From: GWF2-43-63 sp964559205
Lineage (GTDB): Bacteria; Bacteroidota; Bacteroidia; Bacteroidales; DTU049
Direction: 5' to 3'
DNA: 7,118 bases
Assembly: GCA_964559205.1 (NCBI GenBank)
Contig: CAZLHV010000168.1
Span: 1-7,118, forward strand
The notes beneath the pieces are model-generated. The model made no database searches and had not been told where the DNA came from. It was given only the letters and a program-made list of their open reading frames with translations. How positions within the stretch are numbered: position 1 is the stretch's first letter; the number at the start of each line of letters is the position of its first letter. Position numbers and translations under genes: made by a program. This document shows, piece by piece, positions 1-6,485 of the stretch.

Positions 1-245
1 CCACATTTGAAAAACCGAGTAATAATCTAAAAGTGTTTCCAAACCCTGCATCAGACCTGATAAATGTGAATTTGCTTCCGGTGGGCGAATCGGTGTACAC
101 TATTGTAGATGCCGGCGGGCGCGAGCTTTTGAAAGGAAAAACGCAAAGCAATCAAATCAGTATTTCCTCATTGCCTGCGGGCTGCTATCAGTTGCTGTGG
201 GAGAATGACGGGAAAAAATATTGTGCGGGGTTTGTGAAAGAATGA
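1..245 (+). CDS. T9SS type A sorting domain protein, 3' end only
   Basis: Only the last 80 codons are in the window; the reading frame enters at base 3 and the gene starts upstream of base 1. What is visible is a complete type A C-terminal sorting domain of the type IX secretion system. It has the KVFPNPASD motif (visible residues 10-18), a central TIVDAGGRELLKG beta-strand pair, the SSLPAGCYQLLW strand (residues 55-66) and the terminal FVKE. In this family the domain directs a Sec-exported protein through the outer membrane and is usually removed as the cargo is attached to the cell surface or released. The stop codon overlaps the start of the next gene (ATGA, 242-245), so the two are probably co-translated. 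The cargo part is outside the window; because the domain nearly matches those of the next two genes, it is probably another propeller-like paralogue, but that is inference. Confidence 0.9.
   Translation, partial: TFEKPSNNLKVFPNPASDLINVNLLPVGESVYTIVDAGGRELLKGKTQSNQISISSLPAGCYQLLWENDGKKYCAGFVKE
1..245 (+). repeat. 245-nt sorting-domain DNA repeat, copy 1
   Basis: First of three equal-length, indel-free copies of the DNA encoding the T9SS sorting domain, ending at the stop codon. Bases 1-55 are identical to 2819-2873 of copy 3. The repeat may extend left beyond the window, since copies 2 and 3 also share the preceding bases acatccatta. The tail TGATAAAA is shared with copy 2 and contributes the first codons of the next gene. 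Confidence 0.9.
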
Positions 246-1636
246 TAAAAAAATTAATCATATTTGTCTTTGTTGGCGGCCTTCTGCTTATTGAAGGATT
301 TGCGCAGTCATCGTATTTTATGAAGACCTATGGCACTTCAAAAAAAGACATGGGGTTCCAAATAAGCAGAACTAAAGACAACGGATTTTTTTTGAGCGGA
401 TTATCATTTAATTTTGATATATCTGGTGATGCAATATTCTATAAAACAGATAGTGTTGGAACACCCGTTTGGGGTTTGAATATTGGAGTTGGTGGAGCTT
501 TGGATTATCCCGTATTTGTGTTAGAAAGGTCAACCGGCGAATGCTTGTTGGGAATCGGATGCGATGCGGCAAATCTGAAATTTCGGATGGTAACTGTTAA
601 TTCAATTGGAAGCGTTTTATCCGACTCTTTATATTACCTAACTGCGGGCTTCCCAGATTTAGTCATGCAAGGTGGATTTCTTGTTAATGACACAACAATT
701 TTTTCAGTGGATATATTTCAGGACACCTGTCTATATGCAAGAAAATGGTTCACTGATGGAATCCTGTTGGATAATTTTCTATTATTATCAAGTAAAGATT
801 TTGGATATAACAGCATAAGTTTAAGAAGCATGTATGAGTATGGCAGCCAGTTATATATTAACAGTTACATTCACAGCCCTGTTCCAACAAATTTTGTTTC
901 AGTATTAAATAATAATTTTAGCGTTGTTGACTCAAGTAATTTACCGACATATATTGTTAATGGTTTTAATGCTGTTTCACTATCGTCTGGCAATCAAATT
1001 TTAGCTGGCTTAGGTGGTTCATTTGTTTTATTGGCCAGATATTCTATTGCTTTGGATTCATTGATCTGGAGTACAATGTACCCAACATCGTCATATGATA
1101 TAAGCATTCAGGACTTGGCGACTGATAATACTAATGCATTTATTTGTGGACAAACACAACTGAATGGGGAAGACACAATAAAAGCGTCCATATTGAAGTT
1201 CGACACATTGGGAACTTTATTATGGTATAAACAATACACTCTTCCATCTTTTAAAAGAGCATTATTAACCAATGTGGAATATTACAGCGACTGCTTAGCA
1301 TCTGTTGGTTATGCATATGACCCAAATGATCAGAATTCGTATGAAATCTTATTTGTGAAGTCCGATCTCAACGGCAATGCAACATCCATTACCACATTTG
1401 AAAAACCGAGTAATAATCTGAAAGTGTTTCCAAACCCTGCTTCGGATATATTGAGTGTGAATTTGCTCCCTGTTGGGGAATCTGAGTACACCATAGTAGA
1501 TGCCAATGGGCGCGAAATATTGAAAGGGAAAACACAAAGCAATCAGCTCAATGTATCTTCGCTGCCGGCGGGCTGTTATCAATTGTTGTGGAAAAACGAC
1601 GGGAAAGTTTATTATTCCTGGTTTATAAAAGAATGA
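242..1636 (+). CDS. Secreted propeller-like protein with T9SS type A sorting domain (array gene 2)
   Basis: A 464-residue secreted or surface protein. Residues 1-21 form a Sec signal peptide (MIKK basic start, hydrophobic core, cleavage likely after GFA so that the mature protein begins with Gln). Residues 27-380 contain irregular beta-propeller-like repeats: the opening YGTSKKDMGFQISRTKDNGF is followed by strands of the pattern K-x-D-x-x-G-x-x-x-W at about 68-77, 319-328 and, degenerate, 373-382. Residues 385-464 are the type A sorting domain (KVFPNPASD at 394-402, terminal FIKE). I chose the ATG at 242 because the signal peptide begins there and it overlaps the preceding stop in the same ATGA arrangement seen at the next gene; an in-frame TTG at 221 would put extra residues before the signal peptide. 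No enzymatic motif is visible and the ligand or role is unknown. It is paralogous to the following gene, clearest in the first ~140 residues and the last ~120. Confidence 0.88.
   Translation: MIKKLIIFVFVGGLLLIEGFAQSSYFMKTYGTSKKDMGFQISRTKDNGFFLSGLSFNFDISGDAIFYKTDSVGTPVWGLNIGVGGALDYPVFVLERSTGECLLGIGCDAANLKFRMVTVNSIGSVLSDSLYYLTAGFPDLVMQGGFLVNDTTIFSVDIFQDTCLYARKWFTDGILLDNFLLLSSKDFGYNSISLRSMYEYGSQLYINSYIHSPVPTNFVSVLNNNFSVVDSSNLPTYIVNGFNAVSLSSGNQILAGLGGSFVLLARYSIALDSLIWSTMYPTSSYDISIQDLATDNTNAFICGQTQLNGEDTIKASILKFDTLGTLLWYKQYTLPSFKRALLTNVEYYSDCLASVGYAYDPNDQNSYEILFVKSDLNGNATSITTFEKPSNNLKVFPNPASDILSVNLLPVGESEYTIVDANGREILKGKTQSNQLNVSSLPAGCYQLLWKNDGKVYYSWFIKE
1392..1636 (+). repeat. 245-nt sorting-domain DNA repeat, copy 2
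   Basis: Second copy, collinear with copies 1 and 3. The stretch 1489-1542 (54 nt) is identical to 2916-2969 in copy 3, and 1382-1419 (38 nt, starting just before the repeat) is identical to the corresponding bases of copy 3. It differs from both other copies at codons 52-58 and 67-78, where it encodes LNV and the ending SWFIKE in place of ISI and AGFVKE. Confidence 0.9.
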
Positions 1637-3063
1637 TAAAACGATTACTAACTTGGGTGTTTCTTAATGGCTTTATTCTGTTTGGGAGTATTGCTCAAAC
1701 AACCCATTATTTTAAAATGTTTGGTACCGACAGCCGTGATGAAGGATATTTCTTTAAAAGAACCTGCGACAAAGGTTTTATTTTGGCTGGAACTACAACT
1801 GCAATTGATGCGTATATTGATGCGTACATTATCAAACTAGATTCAAACGGCAATAAACTTTGGAACTGGAATATCGGATTTGGAGGAGTATATGATGGCC
1901 CTTTTTCGATAATGGAAACTCCAGACAGCAATATTATTGTTTTCATCAGCAGTAATGCAGCGAATGTTCAATTTCGGATGGCCGTATTTGATTATGACGG
2001 AAACCTAATATTTGAAAAACATGATTATTATTTATCAGACGGTTTTCCTGAATTTTCTTTGTTTGGCGGGGCTGAATTATTGCCAGACGGACGTATTGTA
2101 ACACCTGTTGTTGTAAACGATAGTATATTGAAAGCCTATTGGTGGAATCAGACAGGTGACACTTTATCATCAGTAGTATTGGATACTTGTCGCCAGTTTC
2201 CCGGGGGTAATAATGAAAAAATAGAGCGAATTGATTTTTCTCAAAATGCTGACACCATATATTATTGCTATAATAATTATTTAGCGGAAGATGTTTATTC
2301 CAGGATTATTTTAAAAACCGATTCCGATGGCAATGTTTATAATTTGAATGAATTTAATAATGTAAACGTTTACGAATGGTTTAAAACGGCAAAGTCTGAA
2401 ATAAATGAGTATCTATACTATAGTTGGGCTTCTAATGCTTCATTTATATTAGCTTTTTTATATAGCGAATCTGAAAATGACATTACTTCGTGGCTTTATT
2501 ATTCATCACCAACTTATGATCAATTAACATCATTTGATGTGGATTTTATTTGTCCAGATACTTTACTGGCTTGTGGGGATGTTTCATATTTTTCGGATAT
2601 GGATATAATTGCACATATAATAAAGCTAGACACATCTGGGAACATGATATGGCATAAATTATATGAACCTTTTGGGTATAATAGATCTGCATTGCATTTT
2701 GTAAAACAATACAATGATTGCATTGCCTCAATTGGAAATGCATACAATTCAGGGGTATCAGAATCATACGACATCCTTTTTGTCAAAGCCGATTTGAACG
2801 GAGTTGCCACATCCATTACCACATTTGAAAAACCGAGTAATAATCTAAAAGTGTTTCCAAACCCTGCATCAGATATTTTGAGTGTGAATTTACTTCCTAT
2901 AGGGGAATCTGAATTCACCATAGTAGATGCCAATGGGCGCGAAATATTGAAAGGGAAAACACAAAGCAACCAGATCAGTATTTCTTCATTGCCTGCGGGC
3001 TGTTATCAATTGCTTTGGGAGAATGATGGAAAAATGTATCATGCGGGGTTTGTGAAAGAATGA
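1633..3063 (+). CDS. Secreted propeller-like protein with T9SS type A sorting domain (array gene 3)
   Basis: A 476-residue paralogue of the preceding gene. Residues 1-21 are a Sec signal peptide (MIKRLLTWVF, hydrophobic core, likely cleavage after SIA before Gln22). Propeller-like strands include FGTDSRDEGYFFKRTCDKGF (30-49), IIKLDSNGNKLW (66-77), ILKTDSDGNVY (226-236), IIKLDTSGNMIW (329-340) and the final LFVKADLNG (382-390). The sorting domain is residues 397-476 (KVFPNPASD at 406-414, terminal FVKE). The ATG at 1633 overlaps the upstream TGA; the in-frame start at 1588 lies inside the previous sorting domain and would precede the signal peptide. Shared anchors with gene 2 include NAANVQFRM against DAANLKFRM, and NDCIASIGNAY against SDCLASVGYAY. 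The middle (about 150-340) aligns poorly with gene 2. This is the last gene of the array. Function beyond secretion is not recognisable; adhesion or surface binding is a guess. Confidence 0.88.
   Translation: MIKRLLTWVFLNGFILFGSIAQTTHYFKMFGTDSRDEGYFFKRTCDKGFILAGTTTAIDAYIDAYIIKLDSNGNKLWNWNIGFGGVYDGPFSIMETPDSNIIVFISSNAANVQFRMAVFDYDGNLIFEKHDYYLSDGFPEFSLFGGAELLPDGRIVTPVVVNDSILKAYWWNQTGDTLSSVVLDTCRQFPGGNNEKIERIDFSQNADTIYYCYNNYLAEDVYSRIILKTDSDGNVYNLNEFNNVNVYEWFKTAKSEINEYLYYSWASNASFILAFLYSESENDITSWLYYSSPTYDQLTSFDVDFICPDTLLACGDVSYFSDMDIIAHIIKLDTSGNMIWHKLYEPFGYNRSALHFVKQYNDCIASIGNAYNSGVSESYDILFVKADLNGVATSITTFEKPSNNLKVFPNPASDILSVNLLPIGESEFTIVDANGREILKGKTQSNQISISSLPAGCYQLLWENDGKMYHAGFVKE
1804..1827 (+). 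repeat. 12-nt tandem duplication inside array gene 3
   Basis: Two adjacent copies of ATTGATGCGTA(T/C), encoding the repeated IDAY-IDAY at residues 58-65, just before the first K-x-D strand. The matching region of gene 2 has the same total length, so this is either a substitution of sequence by local slippage or chance. Confidence 0.6.
2819..3063 (+). repeat. 245-nt sorting-domain DNA repeat, copy 3 (mosaic)
   Basis: Third copy. It agrees with copy 1 at all variable codons 1-17, then mainly with copy 2 over codons 18-51 (2872-2973), then mainly with copy 1 again over codons 52-78 (2974-3054). Unlike copies 1 and 2 it is followed by TGATTCTG rather than TGATAAAA, and no further array gene follows. 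Confidence 0.88.
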
Positions 3064-3084
3064 TTCTGAAAGAAACTGCTTAGC

Positions 3085-3873
3085 CTATCGTAAGATAAGG
3101 AAATTTATTGCCGATTTCAGATCAATAAGTCCGGCCATATCTGCCGTCAGAATCACAATAACGACCACCAGAATCCATCGGATGAAACCGGAGCCTTTGC
3201 GTATGGCCAGCCGTGAGGCCACAAAAGCGCCAATCACATTGCCGATGGCATGAATAAGGCCATACTTCCACATTACCTGATCGTTGATGATGAAAATGAT
3301 GAGCGAAAACGGCACATACATAAGCACCAAAAGATTCTTCAGCACGTTGGCATGCATGAGATCGAACCCGAGGCCCAGCACGATGGCTGCAAGCAGATAA
3401 TAGCCAACGCCTACATGCATGAATCCGCCATAAACACCAATGAGAAAAAACAAGGGATAATTCCACTTTTTCACAGGCAGCTGCAACAGGATTTCATTGC
3501 CCTTGAGCCATGCCGAAGGCTTAAACATTATGAAACCCAGCATCATGATCATGATTACGATAAACGACACTCGAATAATATCTTCGTTCAGCTTCACGGC
3601 AATGAATGAGCCAAGCACCGAACCAACCACAGTGGGAATACCGGCTCTGATGCTTTTGTTCCAGTTGATCAGATGACTGTGCTGAAAACTGCTCACCGAG
3701 GTTAATGTCTGAAAAAAAACCGCCAGACGATTGGTTCCGTTGGCCACATTGAGCGGCAGTCCGAGCCAGGTGAGCACCGACAGCGATATGATGGTGGCTC
3801 CGCCTGCCATGGTATTTATGAAACCGACCACAAGACCAGAGACAATAAGAATAATGATGATGCTAGTTTCCAT
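3085..3873 (-). CDS. TauE/SafE-family (DUF81) membrane permease
   Basis: A 262-residue inner-membrane protein with the internal two-fold repeat of the TauE/SafE family, whose characterised members are implicated in export or uptake of sulfite, sulfoacetate and other small organic or sulfur anions. The first half has GFINTMAGGATIISLSVL (17-34) followed by GLPLNVANGTNRLAVFFQ (38-55). The second half repeats the pattern with GVYGGFMHVGVGYYLLA (146-162) and GFDLMHANVLKNLLVL (169-184). About seven to eight hydrophobic segments are visible and the length is normal for the family. I chose the ATG at 3873 because it places a hydrophobic helix directly at the N-terminus and gives an 11-nt overlap with the end of the upstream permease. 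The longer in-frame start at 3972 would add 33 residues read out of frame through that gene. It is probably co-transcribed and translationally coupled with the permease. The substrate cannot be told from sequence. Confidence 0.9.
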   Translation of the reverse strand: METSIIIILIVSGLVVGFINTMAGGATIISLSVLTWLGLPLNVANGTNRLAVFFQTLTSVSSFQHSHLINWNKSIRAGIPTVVGSVLGSFIAVKLNEDIIRVSFIVIMIMMLGFIMFKPSAWLKGNEILLQLPVKKWNYPLFFLIGVYGGFMHVGVGYYLLAAIVLGLGFDLMHANVLKNLLVLMYVPFSLIIFIINDQVMWKYGLIHAIGNVIGAFVASRLAIRKGSGFIRWILVVVIVILTADMAGLIDLKSAINFLILR

Positions 3874-5551
3874 TATTCTGCCGCAGTTTGCTGTGACGGT
3901 AACCGTAAATGAAATAAATAACCAGACCAATGACCAGCCAAATGAAAAAGCGCAGCCAGTTGGTGAGCCCAAGTTCCGACATCAGATACAGATTAATGAG
4001 TAATCCAGTAACCGGGATAAAGCTCCATTTTCTGATCATGGCAACTCCCATGATGAGGCACGCTATTCCGGAATAAACCAGCACCGGCACACGTTCGCCA
4101 CTGAAAGCTTCCCATGAGAGATCGCCGACAAAATATAAAATGACGACAATGGCCGGAACCAGCAGCACAGGCACCCATATCCTTGAATTCATATATGGAA
4201 TTCGAAAACCTTTTCTAATCTCCGGATCATGCTTGTCGAGAATGATGACCCCACCTGTGACAAGTACAAAGGCAAATAAAGTTCCAATGCTGGTCAGATC
4301 GGTCATCTCGGTTAAATTCGTAAACAATGCAGGCACTGCAACCATGATGCCTGTGATCACCGTGCTAAACGAAGGCGTTTGATATCTCGGGTGCAGTTTC
4401 GAAAATCGTCGGGGAAGTAATCCGTCGCGGCTCATGCTCATCCAGATGCGCGGCTGTCCGACCTGAAATACCAGCAGCACGCCGGCCATGGCTATCAGCG
4501 CTGAAAAGGCAATGATGCCACTCAGGCGGGTCAATCCCACTTTCTCGAATACATAAGCCAGCGGATCGCCAACACCCAGCTCGCTGTAATGCACCATGCC
4601 CGTCAGCACAAGGGCAATGATGACATAAATCACCGTTGTAATGATGAGGGAATAAATCATGGAACGGGGCAGGTCACGCTTAGGGTTTTTACACTCTTCG
4701 GCAGTTGTACTGATCGCATCGAAGCCTATGTAGGCAAAAAACACTCCCGCCACGCCCTGCATCATCCCGGCAAATCCGTTTGGAGCGAAGGGCGACCAGT
4801 TGGTGGGGTTGACATACCATGCACCAATGGCAATGACCACCATGAGAATGATGATTTTCAGCGCCACCATGAGATTACCGGCGATTTTCGATTCTCTGAT
4901 TCCCCGAAACACCAGCGTGGAAATTAATACCACAATGCTGAAAGCCGGAATATCAGCAATCAGTCTTACTCCAAACAACTGCGGGGCACTTTTCCAGGCC
5001 AGATACCCATCGCGCAAAGGCGCATCAATGCTATCCCACAGCGTACCGGAAGCCAGCAACTGCGACACCGTTTCGTGTGCCCGCGAAGCGCTGAGCCAGT
5101 CCACCGTCATGTAATAAGGAATATGCCATCCGAATCCACTCAGGAAACCTGTAAAATAATCGCTCCACGAAATGGCTACAGCAATGTTTCCTATGGCATA
5201 TTCCATAATCAGGTCCCATCCGATAATCCAAGCAATCAGCTCTCCAAAACTTGCATAGGCATAGGTGTATGCGCTTCCGCTGATGGGTATGGAGCTTGCA
5301 AACTGAGCATAGGCCATGGCCGACAAACCACATGCAATGGCCGTAATCACAAACAGCAGCGACACCGAAGGGCCTCCGGCGGCGGCAGCATTGCCAATGG
5401 TGCTGAAAATTCCCGCCCCTATGATGGCCGCAATACCCAATGCGGTGAGATCCATGACGCCCAGCGAACGTTTCATGGGCTGACCCTCGGCCTCGTGCTT
5501 GGCCAGCATCGAAGCAACTGATTTCCGCCGAATTAAATCCCTGAAGTTCAT
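3863..5551 (-). CDS. APC-superfamily amino acid permease (CAT-like)
   Basis: A 562-residue inner-membrane transporter of the amino acid-polyamine-organocation superfamily, closest in pattern to the cationic amino acid transporter (CAT/YfnA-like) branch. The TM1 substrate-site motif GIAAIIGAGIFSTIG is at 39-53; TM3 has YAYASFGELIAWIIGWDL (97-114); the hallmark TM6 region FFAYIGFDAISTTAEE is at 271-286 followed by NPKRDLP (289-295); PRIWMSMSRDGLLP is at 367-380. A hydrophilic segment of about 50 residues (150-197) sits between the TM3 and TM5 regions, and extra C-terminal helices end in FIYGYRHSKLR, so the protein is longer than the common ~460-500 residues. The ATG at 5551 is preferred over an in-frame GTG at 5599, because a good promoter element lies between them and the extra residues show no family similarity. 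It is first gene of a two-gene operon with the TauE/SafE permease. Amino acid uptake is confident at family level; specificity is unknown. Confidence 0.93.
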   Translation of the reverse strand: MNFRDLIRRKSVASMLAKHEAEGQPMKRSLGVMDLTALGIAAIIGAGIFSTIGNAAAAGGPSVSLLFVITAIACGLSAMAYAQFASSIPISGSAYTYAYASFGELIAWIIGWDLIMEYAIGNIAVAISWSDYFTGFLSGFGWHIPYYMTVDWLSASRAHETVSQLLASGTLWDSIDAPLRDGYLAWKSAPQLFGVRLIADIPAFSIVVLISTLVFRGIRESKIAGNLMVALKIIILMVVIAIGAWYVNPTNWSPFAPNGFAGMMQGVAGVFFAYIGFDAISTTAEECKNPKRDLPRSMIYSLIITTVIYVIIALVLTGMVHYSELGVGDPLAYVFEKVGLTRLSGIIAFSALIAMAGVLLVFQVGQPRIWMSMSRDGLLPRRFSKLHPRYQTPSFSTVITGIMVAVPALFTNLTEMTDLTSIGTLFAFVLVTGGVIILDKHDPEIRKGFRIPYMNSRIWVPVLLVPAIVVILYFVGDLSWEAFSGERVPVLVYSGIACLIMGVAMIRKWSFIPVTGLLINLYLMSELGLTNWLRFFIWLVIGLVIYFIYGYRHSKLRQNNGN

Positions 5552-5570
5552 CAGAAACTGAATATTTGCG

Positions 5571-5600
5571 CAAACGTAAGGAAAATTTGGAGAAAGCACA
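5571..5600 (-). promoter_or_regulatory. Candidate Bacteroidota promoter for the permease operon
   Basis: Read on the minus strand, TACGTTTG (5578-5571) matches the Bacteroidota -7 consensus TAnnTTTG exactly. Upstream, after an 18-nt spacer, is TGTG (5600-5597), a three-of-four match to the -33 TTTG element. The -7 element ends 19 nt before the ATG at 5551, which predicts a short leader of roughly 13-15 nt. No clear ribosome binding site is present, as is usual for the phylum. Confidence 0.5.
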
Positions 5601-5623
5601 GAAAAAGAAAATCAATTTTTCTG
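5599..5623. repeat. AT-rich inverted repeat, possible weak terminator
   Basis: CAGAAAAA (5599-5606) and TTTTTCTG (5616-5623) form a perfect 8-bp inverted repeat around a 9-nt loop. On the minus strand it lies 35 nt after the AbiEii-like stop codon, where a terminator would be expected, but the stem is AT-rich and no long U-tract follows. It also touches the -33 element of the permease promoter, so a regulatory role is equally possible. Confidence 0.3.
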
Positions 5624-5657
5624 ATTCCGTCCTATTCAAAGGCAGAAGAGATTTCTA

Positions 5658-6485
5658 CTATGTAATTTTCAATTTCTCCACCAATGCAATAAAGTAATCT
5701 GACGACCAAATTTCAAGACTGTCCAATGATTTAAGAAAAGGCCCAACATCATCTTTAGCAGAGTTAAAATTCATCGATCCGATTTTTTGAATCAAAAGTT
5801 TCTGAAGCTGGAGTTTGTCGACTTTACTGTCTAAATGAGCACTTTGCAAAGAACGCTCATTGAAATGTTGCAGATCAAGCGCAACACCGTTTCTGATGTA
5901 CCATTCAAAGTCGTACCAGTCCCTTCCTTTTACTCTGTTTTTCCAGCTTCTGAAAAGTAATGCATGCATCTTCCCGGCAAAAAGAGATGGCAATGTGAAG
6001 GATTGCACAAAAAATGAAAAAGGTTGCAAAAGGAGTTTGTTTTCTGTTGTAAACTTTAAAGGTGGATTTATATCAACTTCAATTTTAACTTTCAATTGCT
6101 TCTCCGATTTAAGATGCAATGCGTATTCATTAGTATCGGATTTCAGAAATGCTGACTCTATAAAGGATTTATTGGTTTTATTCTTTCGCTCAATTTCAAT
6201 GCTTGTCCCAGCAGCTTTGAACTCAAGCCGTAAATCATCAAACCATTTTTCAAGCGAAAATTTTTCATCGGCATGCAATAAAGAAAAGTCCATATCTTCG
6301 GAAAAACGATCCAGACCATGGAATATTCTTAAACATGTACCTCCATAAAATGCGGCATTTTTAAAAAAGTTTCCACGATGCAGACCTGCAAGTGCAATGA
6401 CCTGCATACTTTCGCGCATGGCCAGCTTCCATTCATTTTCATCTGATGGATTGCGCTGCAACATCATTTCATTTAATAAACTCAT
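5658..6485 (-). CDS. abiEii: AbiEii/AbiGii-family nucleotidyltransferase toxin
   Basis: A 275-residue member of the AbiEii (DUF1814) branch of the DNA polymerase-beta-like nucleotidyltransferase fold, the toxin part of AbiE type IV toxin-antitoxin and abortive-infection modules. Motif I is FYGGTCLRIFHGLDRFSEDMD (46-66, with Gly48-Gly49 and the metal-binding pair Asp64/Asp66). A third acidic position is in KIEVDI (134-139). The motif III lysine lies in FAGKMHALLFR (169-179, Lys172). Motif IV is RVKGRDWYDFEWYI (184-197, with Arg188-Asp189 and Asp192). All expected active-site residues appear intact and the length is normal. In characterised homologues the enzyme modifies RNA or blocks growth using a nucleotide, and the cognate AbiEi counteracts it. 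The start codon overlaps the stop of the upstream AbiEi-like gene by 4 nt, matching the usual antitoxin-toxin order and suggesting translational coupling. The exact target here is unknown. The symbol reflects family membership. Confidence 0.9.
   Translation of the reverse strand: MSLLNEMMLQRNPSDENEWKLAMRESMQVIALAGLHRGNFFKNAAFYGGTCLRIFHGLDRFSEDMDFSLLHADEKFSLEKWFDDLRLEFKAAGTSIEIERKNKTNKSFIESAFLKSDTNEYALHLKSEKQLKVKIEVDINPPLKFTTENKLLLQPFSFFVQSFTLPSLFAGKMHALLFRSWKNRVKGRDWYDFEWYIRNGVALDLQHFNERSLQSAHLDSKVDKLQLQKLLIQKIGSMNFNSAKDDVGPFLKSLDSLEIWSSDYFIALVEKLKIT

Noticed and set aside
2520..2969. 149-codon open frame on the minus strand opposite array gene 3
   Set aside because: It is antisense to a gene with a clear signal peptide and sorting domain. 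Its N-terminal part recurs opposite copy 2 (1330-1542) only because the underlying DNA is repeated. No family resemblance.
1..3063. Evenly spaced 245-nt repeats as a CRISPR-like or mobile-element array
   Set aside because: The repeats are protein-coding sorting domains in frame, spaced by full-length genes; there are no short spacers, terminal inverted repeats or transposase.
3084..3100. Hairpin CCTATC-GTAA-GATAAGG between the convergent gene ends as a bidirectional terminator
   Set aside because: The stem is only six pairs with a bulged A, overlaps the permease 3' coding end and has no U-tract; too weak to call.
3250..3609. 119-codon plus-strand open frame opposite the TauE/SafE-like gene
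   Set aside because: His- and Gln-rich shadow of a membrane protein gene, with no start context or family signal.
5031..5639. 202-codon minus-strand and 148-codon plus-strand (5075-5521) open frames over the permease start
   Set aside because: Both are shadows of the GC-richer permease coding region; their translations are rich in His, Arg and Cys and have no recognisable domain.
5860..6348. 162-codon plus-strand open frame opposite the AbiEii-like gene
   Set aside because: The opposite frame carries all nucleotidyltransferase motifs; this translation shows none.
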